From an uncultured Lachnospiraceae bacterium (lineage in GTDB: Bacteria > Bacillota > Clostridia > Lachnospirales > Lachnospiraceae), in contig CAMUZQ010000002.1 in NCBI GenBank assembly GCA_947165275.1, positions 1 to 64,000 of the forward strand: a stretch of DNA of 64,000 nucleotides, read 5' to 3'. A program made the translations under genes and the position numbers. The notes under the pieces were generated by a model. The model saw only the letters and a list, made by a program, of their open reading frames with translations, ran no database searches and was not told the origin of the DNA. Every line of letters starts with the position of its first letter. Positions within the stretch are counted from its first letter, which is position 1. This document shows positions 15,397 to 25,119 of this stretch, piece by piece.

Positions 15397-17175
15397 TTAG
15401 AAGTCCTCCTTTTCCGCAAGAACCTGCTGTATTTCCCTGGAAAGCTCTGCGTTTATCTTATCAAACTCTCCGTCAATATGATCCTCTGCTGTGTATTTGA
15501 AACGTCCTATTGCTTCACGGACATCCATAGCTACAAGCTTCTCGATGGAAGCGCCCTTGGTAAGAGCGTCCCTGGAGCCATTATAGAAGGCGAGCACGAG
15601 CTTCATCATAAGATGCTGCTTTTTCAGTGAGGTATAGGTATCGACCTCGTGGAAAGCATCCTGATGAAGGAAGTCCTCACGTATGGAACGGGCAGCCTCC
15701 ATCTTGAGTCTGTCGGGAGCCGAAAGAGCATCCATACCGACCAGCTGCACCATTTCATTCAGCTCTGACTCATCCTGGAGCAGGCTCATCATCTCCTGAC
15801 GGAGAGCCATCCAGTCATTGCCCTCAACACTGCTGTCGAACCATGCGCCCATGCTGTCGAGATAGAGCGAATAGGATGTAAGCCAGTTGATGGCGGGGAA
15901 GTGTCTCTGCTGTGCCAGTGAAGAATCCAGACTCCAGAAGACCTTGACTATACGGAGAGTAGCCTGTGTAACGGGCTCCGAAATATCACCGCCGGCAGGG
16001 GATACGGCTCCGATGACCGAAAGCGCACCCTCTCTGGGGCTGGAGCCAAGGGTTTCCACAAGACCGGCTCTCTCATAGAACTGGGCAAGTCTTGATCCAA
16101 GATATGCAGGATAGCCTTCTTCACCGGGCATTTCCTCAAGTCGTCCTGACATCTCACGAAGTGCCTCTGCCCATCTTGATGTGGAGTCAGCCATAAGAGC
16201 CACCGAATATCCCATATCCCTGAAGTACTCAGCTATGGTGATACCCGTATAGATGGATGCTTCACGGGCTGCAACCGGCATATCCGATGTATTTGCGATA
16301 AGGACTGTTCTCTCCATCAGGGACTTGCCTGTCTTGGGATCCTTCAGCTCGGGGAATTCATTCAGAACGTCAGTCATCTCATTTCCGCGCTCTCCGCAGC
16401 CGATGTATACCACGATATCAGCCTCTGCCCATTTTGCAAGCTGGTGCTGTACCACGGTCTTGCCGGATCCGAAGGGTCCAGGAACTGCAGCAGTACCGCC
16501 TTTTGCGATAGGGAAGAAAGTATCAACGACTCTCTGTCCTGTTACGAGAGGCTTATCGGGAGCCAGCTTTTTTGCATAAGGACGGCCCCTTCTGACAGGC
16601 CATCTCTGCATAAGGAGGACATCCTCCTTTGATCCGTCAGTCTTTTTGATCTCTGCGATCTTATCTGTTACAAGATAATCGCCCTCGGTAATGGATTCGA
16701 TAGTGCCCTCGACTCCGAAAGGTACCATTATCTTCTGTGTGACGACCTGCGTCTCCTCGACAGTACCGATGATGTCGCCTGCGACGACCCTGTCACCGGC
16801 CTTTGCCGTGGGAACAAAGTGCCATTTCTTATCTCTGTCGATGGAGGGTACCTCCACACCTCTGGACAGATTGTTTGAATGTGTCATTTCCAGTATCTTT
16901 TCCAGAGGTCTCTGGATACCGTCATAGATACTGCTTATGAGTCCGGGGCCCAGCTCAACCGACATGGGCACGCCTGTGGACTCAACCGGAGCGCCGGGAC
17001 CCAAGCCCGCAGTCTCCTCGTAAACCTGTATGGATGCTTCATCTCCGTGAATCTCGATGATCTCACCGATGAGCCTTTCATCACCGACACGAACCACGTC
17101 AAACATGTTCGCATCGCGCATGCCTGTAGCGACGACCAGAGGTCCGGCTACCTTTTTTATTACACCTGCGCTCAT
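15397..17175 (-). CDS. atpA: V-type ATP synthase catalytic subunit A
   Basis: A 592-residue catalytic subunit that hydrolyses or makes ATP. Walker A is [17 protein letters not shown] (about residues 230-246); the long non-homologous insert characteristic of A subunits (about 110-200) is present, with [11 protein letters not shown]. The catalytic loop [19 protein letters not shown] and [20 protein letters not shown] are intact. A 73-base gap with a hairpin separates it from the F gene upstream. Confidence 0.97.
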   Translation of the reverse strand: MSAGVIKKVAGPLVVATGMRDANMFDVVRVGDERLIGEIIEIHGDEASIQVYEETAGLGPGAPVESTGVPMSVELGPGLISSIYDGIQRPLEKILEMTHSNNLSRGVEVPSIDRDKKWHFVPTAKAGDRVVAGDIIGTVEETQVVTQKIMVPFGVEGTIESITEGDYLVTDKIAEIKKTDGSKEDVLLMQRWPVRRGRPYAKKLAPDKPLVTGQRVVDTFFPIAKGGTAAVPGPFGSGKTVVQHQLAKWAEADIVVYIGCGERGNEMTDVLNEFPELKDPKTGKSLMERTVLIANTSDMPVAAREASIYTGITIAEYFRDMGYSVALMADSTSRWAEALREMSGRLEEMPGEEGYPAYLGSRLAQFYERAGLVETLGSSPREGALSVIGAVSPAGGDISEPVTQATLRIVKVFWSLDSSLAQQRHFPAINWLTSYSLYLDSMGAWFDSSVEGNDWMALRQEMMSLLQDESELNEMVQLVGMDALSAPDRLKMEAARSIREDFLHQDAFHEVDTYTSLKKQHLMMKLVLAFYNGSRDALTKGASIEKLVAMDVREAIGRFKYTAEDHIDGEFDKINAELSREIQQVLAEKEDF

Positions 17176-17230
17176 TTACTCTTTGTCACCTCCTAATATA
17201 ATGCCAGAATATACCTGACCACGACCGGAC

Positions 17231-17257
17231 GGATCTGATACAGCAGTATCATGATCC
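17231..17257 (-). other. Intercistronic hairpin between F and A genes
   Basis: GGATC / GATACagcaGTATC / GATCC forms a nested stem that covers the stop of subunit F and lies about 60 bases before the A start. There is no T run, so it is more likely an mRNA processing or stability element than a terminator. Confidence 0.4.
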
Positions 17258-17566
17258 AAATATGATATCCGAACCGACTGCCTGCTCCACGGACTTGCTC
17301 ACATTCCTTACCCCGTCACCCGTATTGCCGGAAACACCGGGCAATAAGATGATGGCGGGCAGCTTCTGCTCGCTGTAGCGATCGATCTCATTCTGTATGC
17401 CTGAGGCGGTATGCTCCGTGACGTATACCACCGCATAATCATTCTCTGCAAGATTCCTCAGCGTCTTTTGCGCACTCTCGGGATTATCGACCGGATATGT
17501 ATCCAGGCCGAGTGTGGCAAAACCGTATATGCTGTCTGATTCGCCCATTATAGCTATCTTATACAT
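17249..17566 (-). CDS. atpF: V-type ATP synthase subunit F
   Basis: A 105-residue rotor subunit that binds D. MYKIAIMGESDSIYGFATLG is the typical N-terminus; a Rossmann-like alternation and VVYVTEHTA follow, with the proline-rich IILLPGVSGNTG near the end. Length is normal. It overlaps the end of the subunit C gene by eight bases. Confidence 0.92.
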   Translation of the reverse strand: MYKIAIMGESDSIYGFATLGLDTYPVDNPESAQKTLRNLAENDYAVVYVTEHTASGIQNEIDRYSEQKLPAIILLPGVSGNTGDGVRNVSKSVEQAVGSDIIFGS

Positions 17567-18542
17567 ACATTTCCCTTGCCCTTTCCCTGACGGAATCCTC
17601 CGGCAGATCGTTTATAAGCCCTGAAAGGACGATGCGCACGGTAGATATCTCATTTTCCCTGGCTATGATATATGCAGCCAGAGGGCCGATGGTATAAGGA
17701 TGAGTGATCTCACGCCTTATATTCCTGATTATGAGATTGTCACACCATCTCTCGAATGCTGAAGGAGATTTTTTGAGCTCCGGTACGGCATCAGAGTATT
17801 TCGTAAGGGCGAGGTAATCATAGATAGCCTCCATTCCCTCGGCTGATGCTTCCGCAAGCTTCTCCGTATTCAGCGTGTCACAGGGGGCAAGAGCGTTCTT
17901 AATGAAGTTTTTGTCTTTTCCTGTCTTGACCGCACGTATTGCTATCTTGATATCGGCCGAAGCCACCTTCAGTCCGGCATAAAGCTCCAGAACATCGGAA
18001 CCGGACTTCTTAGCAGCCTTTCCGATGGCTTCCAGAGCAGCCTTGTCTATGATAACGTCCGTGAGCTGTCCGTCATGGGTATGGAGAAGTGTCTCCAGAG
18101 CCTTTTCCGCCACAGCCTTCATCTCTTCCGGCAGGGGAGAGAAATCCCTTGATTTAACGGCTTCCTCCATTATCTTCGGCTCTATGGTGCCTCCGCCCAC
18201 GAAAATCTCCGGATGCCTGTCACTGGTCAGAGCTTCCTTGACTGCCGCTTTAAGATTGTGGTAATCATTTTCTATTATGAGAACATCAAAAACGGACATA
18301 TCGTCCACAAGCTCTCCGATAAGATCCCACGTCTTCTTCTTTTCGGCTGCAAGCATTTTTTCAACTCTGTCAGACTCGGTAGTATACTCATCCGGCATCT
18401 GCCAGCCCTTATCCTGCAGCAGTCTCAGGGCTTCGTCTGTCGACTTCGCTCCGAGAAGCTGTTCTATAAAGGACTGGTTCAAAAGCGTAAGCTCTCTCGA
18501 ACGTATACGTGCGACCGCATAATAGTATTGATTATCGGTCAT
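17559..18542 (-). CDS. atpC: V-type ATP synthase subunit C
   Basis: A 327-residue all-helical funnel subunit (the d/AC39 family) that couples the central shaft to the K ring. The start YYYAVARIRSRELTLLNQSF, the central EALTSDRHPEIFVGGG and the C-terminal region GPLAAYIIARENEISTVRIV are family features. Its ATG immediately follows the subunit E stop. Confidence 0.92.
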   Translation of the reverse strand: MTDNQYYYAVARIRSRELTLLNQSFIEQLLGAKSTDEALRLLQDKGWQMPDEYTTESDRVEKMLAAEKKKTWDLIGELVDDMSVFDVLIIENDYHNLKAAVKEALTSDRHPEIFVGGGTIEPKIMEEAVKSRDFSPLPEEMKAVAEKALETLLHTHDGQLTDVIIDKAALEAIGKAAKKSGSDVLELYAGLKVASADIKIAIRAVKTGKDKNFIKNALAPCDTLNTEKLAEASAEGMEAIYDYLALTKYSDAVPELKKSPSAFERWCDNLIIRNIRREITHPYTIGPLAAYIIARENEISTVRIVLSGLINDLPEDSVRERAREMYV

Positions 18543-19142
18543 TTACGCCTCCGCCTTGTCAAACAGTACCTTCGTAACCTTGTCTGTGAGCTTCTCACGT
18601 TCCGCATCTATAAGAGCCCTGAACGTGCAGTTCTGCTCGATGCCGCCATAGGAAAGGATAAAACCGCCTGCGGCATCCGTGGTATCGTCGGATATCTTCA
18701 GACTGCCGCTCTTCAGCCTGCTGTTGAGATCGGCCTCAAAGGAAGAGGGGAGTCTCTTTTTGTCAGCAGCTGAAAAGATGATGGTCCCATCCTCCGGAAG
18801 GGCATTTTTTACAGCTATCTTTGTGATAGTATCAATATACTGAGCGTCCGGCAGCGATATAAGCTTCTGCTCGGCCTCATCAAAGACTTCGGCTATGATA
18901 TCCTGCTTTTCGGAAAGTATAGCCTTACGCTTCAACAGGGCAGCTGCGGACTCCGCGCGGGATATGGTATCCTCTGCGCTTTTCTTGCCGCGCTCTTCTA
19001 TTTCGAGACATTCGTCCCTGACGGAATCCTCGGCTTCCTTTTTTATAGCCTCGGCCCGTGACTTTGCCTCGTCAAGCCTCTTAGCTACGGCCTCATCGGA
19101 CTCAGCCTTGATACTTCCAAGTATCTTGTCTAATCCAGCCAT
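18543..19142 (-). CDS. atpE: V-type ATP synthase subunit E
   Basis: A 199-residue peripheral-stalk subunit. The N-terminal half is a charged coiled coil (about 1-95, many A, E, K and D); the C-terminal globular part contains the glycine-rich turn AAGGFILSYGGIEQNCTF that marks the family. It pairs with the G/H-like subunit encoded first in the operon. Seventeen bases lie between K and this start. Confidence 0.93.
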   Translation of the reverse strand: MAGLDKILGSIKAESDEAVAKRLDEAKSRAEAIKKEAEDSVRDECLEIEERGKKSAEDTISRAESAAALLKRKAILSEKQDIIAEVFDEAEQKLISLPDAQYIDTITKIAVKNALPEDGTIIFSAADKKRLPSSFEADLNSRLKSGSLKISDDTTDAAGGFILSYGGIEQNCTFRALIDAEREKLTDKVTKVLFDKAEA

Positions 19143-19159
19143 CTAAGATCCTCCGTTTA

Positions 19160-19627
<468 letters not shown>

Positions 19628-19671
19628 TTAATTATCCTCCTTAATAATATGAAGTGTTTTATTTTTCAGCA

Positions 19672-19697
19672 ATACGCGCATAACGCGGATCGCGTGT
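19672..19697 (-). other. Intercistronic hairpin upstream of the K gene
   Basis: ATACGCG pairs with CGCGTGT (seven pairs, one wobble) across a GC-rich loop, in the 88-base gap between the I and K genes. No T run. A place for RNA processing or for enhanced K translation is plausible, since K is needed in about tenfold excess. Confidence 0.35.
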
Positions 19698-19715
19698 GAA
19701 TACATTGGTTTATAT

Positions 19716-21725
19716 TTAATTTTTGATCTTAATATATTTTGTGTTTGAGGCAAAGGGAGTAAATTTACGTCCTCCGCCGCTGTAAAATTTACCGAAAAAT
19801 TCAACATACTGAAGCCTGTTTGCGTGAACATATGCGCCCAGGGCATTGATCGCGAGGTTCAGCATATGGCCTACAAGGAAGATCAGTATGAAGAATATGA
19901 CACCTACAACAGGCGTGCCGGCTACCATGGAACCCATCTGGTTGAATACGGATGAGATAACGGAGGTTGCAAGTCCCAGAGCCAGGAGTCTGGAATAGGA
20001 GAGCAGATCCGAAAGATAACCGGTAACATTGTAAAGTCCGTAAAGACCCTTGAGAGTCCTCTTGAACCAGTTCTTTGACTCACGGCCGTCCATAAGTATG
20101 ATGCCTATGGCGCCGATAATGGCCATGACCTTGCCCACACTTCCTGCGGTGGCTGATATCTTATTGAGGGAGAACATACCCGTGACCATGTCGGTGGTGA
20201 GACCGAAAAGGATAAGTCCGCCCACGAGAAGCATCCAGAGCACGGAATCCGATATGGCATCCACATATCTCCTGTCCTTCAGGGCAGTGAAGAGATTGAT
20301 GAAAAGACCTGCAAAGAGATGGATGATGCCTATTGCAAAGCAGAGCACAAGCATCTTCATGGGCTCATTAAGCGGATCTATGAGCTTCGGGATCTCCAAA
20401 GTCCTGCCGAAGAAGGTGCTGGCTATGACAGTGGGCGCGTCCCCGAAGTAGCTCCCGAAGAGCAGACCGGAGAGCATCGTGCCGATGCCGCAGTAGCAGA
20501 ACATAGTCAGGGTCTTCCTCATGGAAGGCTCCATATTCTTCAGCTTTTTAATAAGAACAAATGTTGATATGGACATCAATGCGCCATAGGCGAAATCCGA
20601 AAGCATCATTCCGAAAAGGATATAATAGAAGCAGGCCACCGGGGTAGTGGGATCGAGCTCACCCTTGCCGGGCATGGAATAGCTCTCAACAACACCCTCC
20701 ACGGGAGCTGCAAAGCCATTATTCTTTAACAGAACGGGAACATCCTCCGAATCCTCGGGATCCAGGAATTCAAGCGCAAGCTCAAACTTCGATCCGAGCT
20801 CACGCTCCAAAACCGGAGCATACTCTGCAGGGACATAGCCCTCTACGACAAAGACACGCTTTGACTGCTCGAGCCTGCCCAAAACATCATACTTCGCAGC
20901 CCGCATATTGAAATAATCCGAAATGAACCTGATATCATCTCTTTTGTCCGCATATGAAGCAATCTCAGCCGTAGTGGAATCTATACGCTTTACGGCTGCC
21001 TCCCTTTCCTTCTCATAGGCTTCGATCTGAGCGACAGGAACCAGGTCAGATACGGGGGGGCGCTGGAAATTCATGCGCCTCAAAGCATCATCAATGGCAT
21101 TTTTGTCGGATTTCAGGCACGAGATGAGGACAGATGTGAAATTATCCTCAGCTGTGATGATATTGATGTCGAGAGCATCGACATCCGGCGCATTGGCAGC
21201 CAGCGTCTCTGCTATATCGGCCTCTGACAGCTTCTCGGGGAAGGTCCCTATGAAAGCGGCTGTCTTTTTTGTGCCTGCAAAGGATAAGGGATAATCCAGC
21301 GAGGACCATGGTGTCAGGGCCTCGATCTGGGTGGTGATACGCGGAATATCAGCCTTTGCTTCCGTGAGCTCTTTATCAAGACGGAGTATCTCATTCACAT
21401 ACTTCATCATGACGTCGCGCTTTTGGGCTTTTGCCTCATAAGTCTCCTGCGTGACGGGAGTCCTGCCTGCAAAAGCAGATAAGACGGAGCCCTTCTCAGG
21501 TGCGGCAGCTGCCAGTATCTCCAGTGCCTTGTCCGCCTGCGCAGCATTCTTTACGAAGAGCTGGGCTGACTGGGATACGTCCATCCTGCTGAAAACTTCG
21601 TCGGTATCATCGATATCATGGGATATGATCTCTACCGCCTCAAGCCGCTGCAGAAGCTCCAGTATCGCCTTGCGGTCTTGCCTTTTCGCACATATGATCA
21701 TGTGCTTCATTGGCAGAACTGACAT
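19716..21725 (-). CDS. atpI: V-type ATP synthase subunit I (stator a subunit)
   Basis: A 669-residue stator subunit that forms the ion half-channels against the K ring. The cytoplasmic N-terminal half (about 1-335) has coiled-coil stretches and ends in YDVLGRLEQSKRVFVVEGYV; the C-terminal half has seven to eight membrane helices (about 375-650). The family segments YYILFGMMLSDFAYG and LSDLLSYSRLLALGLATSVI (with the essential Arg) are intact. An AGGAGG site precedes the ATG. Confidence 0.95.
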   Translation of the reverse strand: MSVLPMKHMIICAKRQDRKAILELLQRLEAVEIISHDIDDTDEVFSRMDVSQSAQLFVKNAAQADKALEILAAAAPEKGSVLSAFAGRTPVTQETYEAKAQKRDVMMKYVNEILRLDKELTEAKADIPRITTQIEALTPWSSLDYPLSFAGTKKTAAFIGTFPEKLSEADIAETLAANAPDVDALDINIITAEDNFTSVLISCLKSDKNAIDDALRRMNFQRPPVSDLVPVAQIEAYEKEREAAVKRIDSTTAEIASYADKRDDIRFISDYFNMRAAKYDVLGRLEQSKRVFVVEGYVPAEYAPVLERELGSKFELALEFLDPEDSEDVPVLLKNNGFAAPVEGVVESYSMPGKGELDPTTPVACFYYILFGMMLSDFAYGALMSISTFVLIKKLKNMEPSMRKTLTMFCYCGIGTMLSGLLFGSYFGDAPTVIASTFFGRTLEIPKLIDPLNEPMKMLVLCFAIGIIHLFAGLFINLFTALKDRRYVDAISDSVLWMLLVGGLILFGLTTDMVTGMFSLNKISATAGSVGKVMAIIGAIGIILMDGRESKNWFKRTLKGLYGLYNVTGYLSDLLSYSRLLALGLATSVISSVFNQMGSMVAGTPVVGVIFFILIFLVGHMLNLAINALGAYVHANRLQYVEFFGKFYSGGGRKFTPFASNTKYIKIKN

Positions 21726-21795
21726 AAATAAACCTCCTTACATAAATATTCAGAGCACGGTATTGACGGCTCTGTAGTGTCCGGTCTCAAAAGCC

Positions 21796-22107
21796 TCAGG
21801 CTGTGAGATCGTCCAGGATGAGCTTTATTGCTTCATCCTTCTTAGCTGCGACATCGGAACGAAGAGCCTTAGCCTCGCTGTCCGCCTCCGTCCTGGCTTC
21901 AGACAGGATACTGTCGCTTTTTGTTTTAGCTTCCTGCAAAAGCGCATCGGCCTTTGCCCTGGCTTCCTTCGTGAGATCTACCTTGAGGGAAGCGGCCGCA
22001 TCCTCTGCCTCGGCGATTATCCTGTCAGCCTCGACGACAGCGTTTTTCTCGGCGTTGTCGGATGCAAGCTCCGCCTCGCGGATCTTCTCGATTGTGTCCA
22101 TTGCCAA
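21796..22107 (-). CDS. atpH: V-type ATP synthase peripheral stalk subunit G/H-like
   Basis: A 103-residue, highly charged, almost pure alpha-helical protein rich in A, E, K and D, with no membrane segment. This is the expected partner of subunit E in the peripheral stalk, and it sits first in the operon as in other clostridia. Two starts are possible: TTG at 22107 (six bases after GGTGA) or ATG at 22101. Assignment rests on composition and position, since this family is weakly conserved. Confidence 0.8.
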   Translation of the reverse strand: MAMDTIEKIREAELASDNAEKNAVVEADRIIAEAEDAAASLKVDLTKEARAKADALLQEAKTKSDSILSEARTEADSEAKALRSDVAAKKDEAIKLILDDLTA

Positions 22108-22157
22108 ATCTGATCACCGTCCGTTTCTTATATAAATTTCACAAAAGTAACTCAATA

Positions 22158-22186
22158 ATTTTAACCCATTTTGTATACTTTATCAA
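22158..22186 (-). promoter_or_regulatory. Promoter of the V-ATPase operon
   Basis: Read on the minus strand: TTGATA (22186-22181), 17 bases, TAAAAT (22163-22158). It interleaves with the plus-strand murC promoter. Confidence 0.65.
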
Positions 22187-22199
22187 CCCGTGGTATCAT
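22171..22199 (+). promoter_or_regulatory. Promoter of murC
   Basis: TTGTAT (22171-22176), 17 bases, TATCAT (22194-22199). It shares 16 bases with the divergent V-ATPase promoter, so the two cannot be occupied together. The 120-base leader before murC contains an AAGGAGGAGG with no good start codon after it. Confidence 0.55.
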
Positions 22200-22322
22200 A
22201 GCTGATGAGGACGGCAGGAGTGAAATAAGCATAAAAAATATAAGGAGGAGGCCGCGGCGTTTACGGATATCATAGGGCCCGGATACGGCAGGCTCAGATA
22301 TAGCGCGGCGGTGAAATAAAAA

Positions 22323-23678
22323 ATGAAAAACATACATTTTATAGGAATAGGCGGGATAAGCATGAGCGGCATAGCGGAGCTGCTGCTTTCGGAGGGATAC
22401 AGGGTATCAGGCTCTGATGCAAGGCGCAGCGCCATAACGGAAAGGCTCGAGGAGCTGGGAGCCGTGATCGGATATCCGCAGAAGGCGGATAATATACCGG
22501 AGGACACGGATACAGTCGTGGTGACAGCCGCCATACATGAGGATAATCCGGAGCTTATGGAAGCAAAAAGACGCGGGCTTGATATAAGGACAAGGGCGGA
22601 TTTCCTCGGTAATGTGATGAAGGAATACGGTACCCCGGTGGCAGTAGCCGGGACACACGGAAAGACCACCACTACAGCCATGATATCGGAGATACTGCTC
22701 GATGCGAAGATGGATCCCACCATATCCATAGGAGGAGTGCTCAGGGATATAGGAGGGAATTTCAGGGTAGGAGGCAGGGATTATTTCGTGATGGAGGCCT
22801 GTGAATATACGAATTCCTATCATTCCTTCTATCCCAGGATCGGGATCATACTGAATGTGGAGCCGGATCATCTGGATTTCTTCAAGGATATAGATGATAT
22901 AAGACATTCCTTCCACAGATACGGAGAAAACATACCGGAGGACGGAGTACTTATAATAAATAAGGATATCGAAGGCTTCGATGCGGTGGCGGGAGGTCTT
23001 AAGTGCAGGGTCGTAACCTTCGGGGGAGATGACAGCGCGGACTATCATGCGGAGAATATAATATATGACGATTTTGCAAGGCCGTCCTTCGATGTCTGCC
23101 ACAAGGGGACGGCAAGAAGGATCACTCTGGGAGTATGTGGTTCACATAATGTCACAAATGCTCTCTCGGCCATAGCAGCTGCGGATGAGCTGTGCATAGA
23201 AGAGGAGCATATCTTACGAGGACTTAAGAATTTCACGGGTACCGACAGACGCTTTGAGGTAAAGGGAACCCTGAAGGGCTTTACCATCATAGACGACTAT
23301 GCGCATCATCCCACTGAGATCAGAGCGACGCTCAATACTGCCCTGAAATACCCCCACAGGGAGCTCTGGGTGGTCTTCCAGTCCCATACCTATACCAGGA
23401 CGAAGGCGCTCATGGAGGAATTTGCCGATGCGCTGACCCTAGCTGACCATGTGATATGCGCCGAGATATATGCCGCCAGGGAGACGGATAACCTTGGGAT
23501 CAGCGGAGAAACACTGGCTGAGAAGATACGGGAGAAGGGTACTGACTGTTATTATTTTCCGACCTTTGAGGAGATAAAAAAATTTATCAGAGAAACTCTT
23601 CTCGACAAGGATCTGTTGATAACAATGGGAGCCGGAGATGTAGTAAAGATCGGGGACGAACTGCTCAGGGAGGGTTAA
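22323..23678 (+). CDS. murC: UDP-N-acetylmuramate-L-alanine ligase
   Basis: A 451-residue cytoplasmic Mur ligase that adds the first amino acid of the peptidoglycan stem peptide, using ATP. Order: N-terminal UDP-binding Rossmann domain with GIGGISMSGIAELLL, central ATPase domain with the P-loop GTHGKTTTTAM (about residues 109-119) and the DHLDFFKD region, and the C-terminal domain with DDYAHHPTEIRATL. Complete and of normal length. The ribosome site is weak (GGCGG) and a stop codon lies two codons upstream in frame, which fixes the start. Confidence 0.96.
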   Translation: MKNIHFIGIGGISMSGIAELLLSEGYRVSGSDARRSAITERLEELGAVIGYPQKADNIPEDTDTVVVTAAIHEDNPELMEAKRRGLDIRTRADFLGNVMKEYGTPVAVAGTHGKTTTTAMISEILLDAKMDPTISIGGVLRDIGGNFRVGGRDYFVMEACEYTNSYHSFYPRIGIILNVEPDHLDFFKDIDDIRHSFHRYGENIPEDGVLIINKDIEGFDAVAGGLKCRVVTFGGDDSADYHAENIIYDDFARPSFDVCHKGTARRITLGVCGSHNVTNALSAIAAADELCIEEEHILRGLKNFTGTDRRFEVKGTLKGFTIIDDYAHHPTEIRATLNTALKYPHRELWVVFQSHTYTRTKALMEEFADALTLADHVICAEIYAARETDNLGISGETLAEKIREKGTDCYYFPTFEEIKKFIRETLLDKDLLITMGAGDVVKIGDELLREG

Positions 23679-23693
23679 TCCACATTATCCACA
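23676..23693 (+). promoter_or_regulatory. Two back-to-back DnaA-box-like sites
   Basis: TTATCCACA (23685-23693) is a perfect consensus DnaA box; TAATCCACA (23676-23684), directly before it, differs at one position. They begin at the murC stop codon and lie about 190 bases before the DnaD gene. Confidence 0.5.
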
Positions 23694-23781
23694 ACTTTTT
23701 ATTAACAGAATACAAGAGTTATTTTTATGATAACTCCGTACCTATTAACTTTACTGACTTTTTCAACTTTATCATGCTTTC

Positions 23782-23812
23782 AGCCTCCGGCCTTCCGGAG
23801 GCTATTTTATTT
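23782..23812 (+). terminator. Intrinsic terminator after murC
   Basis: AGCCTCCGG, loop CCTT, CCGGAGGCT, then ATTTTATTTT. A perfect 9-bp stem. Confidence 0.92.
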
Positions 23813-23824
23813 TAAATCCCGTTG

Positions 23825-23833
23825 TGATATACT
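23825..23833 (+). promoter_or_regulatory. Extended -10 promoter of the DnaD gene
   Basis: TGATATACT is an extended -10 (TGnTATAAT type) 52 bases before the DnaD ATG and directly after the murC terminator. No convincing -35 is seen, which extended -10 promoters tolerate. Confidence 0.45.
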
Positions 23834-23885
23834 CCGGTTCGCTTGAAGAAAACTAACGAAAAATAACGCATTATACAGGGAAAAA

Positions 23886-24980
23886 ATGAGTGGAATAGTT
23901 CTTAAAGGAAATCGCTATTCGGGCAATACTATTGTCTCGAATTGCTTTATCGACGAATATATGGCGGAGGCAAACGGAGCGCAGCTCAAGATATATCTCT
24001 ATCTTATGAGATGCATAGAAGCGGATGAGCCTGTGACCGTGCCGCTTCTTGCGGACAGGTTTAACTATACAGAGACGGATATCATACGCTCTCTGCTCTA
24101 TTGGGCAAGGAAGGGAATTGTCTCTCTTGAGTTCGACGAGGACAGGAATGTCTCGGAGATAGTCCTGAACGATCCGTCCGAGGCGGAGCCTACAGAGGTG
24201 TCCCTGCCCAAAAAGTCCGCGCCCAGGACTGCGGAGGGAAGACAGAAGCCGTCATATACCGCTTCCGAGCTGTCTGAATTCGGCTCGAAGACGGAGATAA
24301 AGCAGCTGATATTTGCTGCAGAGCAGTATCTGGGGCATCCCCTTACCCCGACGGATATGAAGACCTTTTTCTTCATATATGACAGACATGGCGGACTCGG
24401 ATTCTCCTCGGATCTGATCGAATATCTGATCGAATACTGTGTGGGCAAGGGCAAGACCAATACCAGGTATATAGAGCAGACTGCCATGAACTGGGCTGAC
24501 TCGGGCATCAGAGACGTGGCAGGAGCCAAGGAGCATGTCAGAGGCTTTGCCGGGAATGATTATTTCATGGTGCTCAAGGCATACGGCATTTCCGACAGGA
24601 ATCCCGTGGAGGGAGAGATCCAGTATATCGACCGGTGGAAAAACGGCTACGGGTTTTCCATGGAGATAATCCTGGAGGCGGTATCGAGGACGATGAAGGC
24701 CATAATGAAGCCCTCCTTCCCTTATACGGATTCCATATTGAAAAGATGGTCAGAAAACGGAGTGGCATCGGTTTCCGACATCGATCTGCTCATCCCTGCA
24801 TGGGGATCCACGGCGAAGCAGACAGGGATAATGCGAAGCAGCGGTTCCGTGACGGGGTCTGCAGCAAGGAAGAGCCCGCAGAATAAATTCCATAATTTTT
24901 CCGAGCGTCAGTATGATATGGATGAGCTGGAGGCAAGACTGCTCGGACAGAAACAGTCAAAGAAGGTAAGCCGCGTATAA
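23886..24980 (+). CDS. DnaD-domain primosomal protein
   Basis: A 364-residue DNA replication initiation/primosome protein of the DnaD/DnaB-like family found in Firmicutes. The N-terminal winged-helix region (about 1-100, with LKIYLYLMRCIEADEPV and the ADRFNYTETDI segment) precedes two DnaB_2/DnaD C-terminal domains (about 120-210 and 225-290); IEYCVGKGKTNTRYIEQTAMNWAD carries the YxxxIxxxW-type signature of the domain. In Bacillus these proteins help load the replicative helicase. The helicase loader gene follows, which supports the role. The final codons are the first unit of a 38-bp tandem repeat that continues past the stop. Confidence 0.88.
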   Translation: MSGIVLKGNRYSGNTIVSNCFIDEYMAEANGAQLKIYLYLMRCIEADEPVTVPLLADRFNYTETDIIRSLLYWARKGIVSLEFDEDRNVSEIVLNDPSEAEPTEVSLPKKSAPRTAEGRQKPSYTASELSEFGSKTEIKQLIFAAEQYLGHPLTPTDMKTFFFIYDRHGGLGFSSDLIEYLIEYCVGKGKTNTRYIEQTAMNWADSGIRDVAGAKEHVRGFAGNDYFMVLKAYGISDRNPVEGEIQYIDRWKNGYGFSMEIILEAVSRTMKAIMKPSFPYTDSILKRWSENGVASVSDIDLLIPAWGSTAKQTGIMRSSGSVTGSAARKSPQNKFHNFSERQYDMDELEARLLGQKQSKKVSRV

Positions 24981-25058
24981 ACGTACAGAAACAGTCAAAG
25001 AAGGCAAGCCGCGTATAAGAGGACAGAAACAGTCAAGGAAGGCAAGCCGCATATAAGC
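24945..25058 (+). repeat. 38-bp tandem repeat spanning the DnaD stop codon, three copies
   Basis: Units start at 24945, 24983 and 25021 and share ACAGAAACAGTCAA, GAAGG, AAGCCGC and TATAA. The first is the coding 3' end of the gene (GQKQSKKVSRV and stop); the next two repeat the coding end and stop codon in non-coding DNA. They differ at a few bases only. Confidence 0.92.
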
Positions 25059-25119
25059 GGATAAAAGCAGGCGGAGGGTTCAGCCGGAGGATAACCTCCG
25101 GAGTATACAGAGGGAGACT

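Noticed and set aside
22215-22320. Short reading frame before murC behind an AAGGAGGAGG site
   Set aside because: No ATG, GTG or TTG at usable spacing; the frame ends with a stop two codons before the murC ATG. Treated as untranslated leader.
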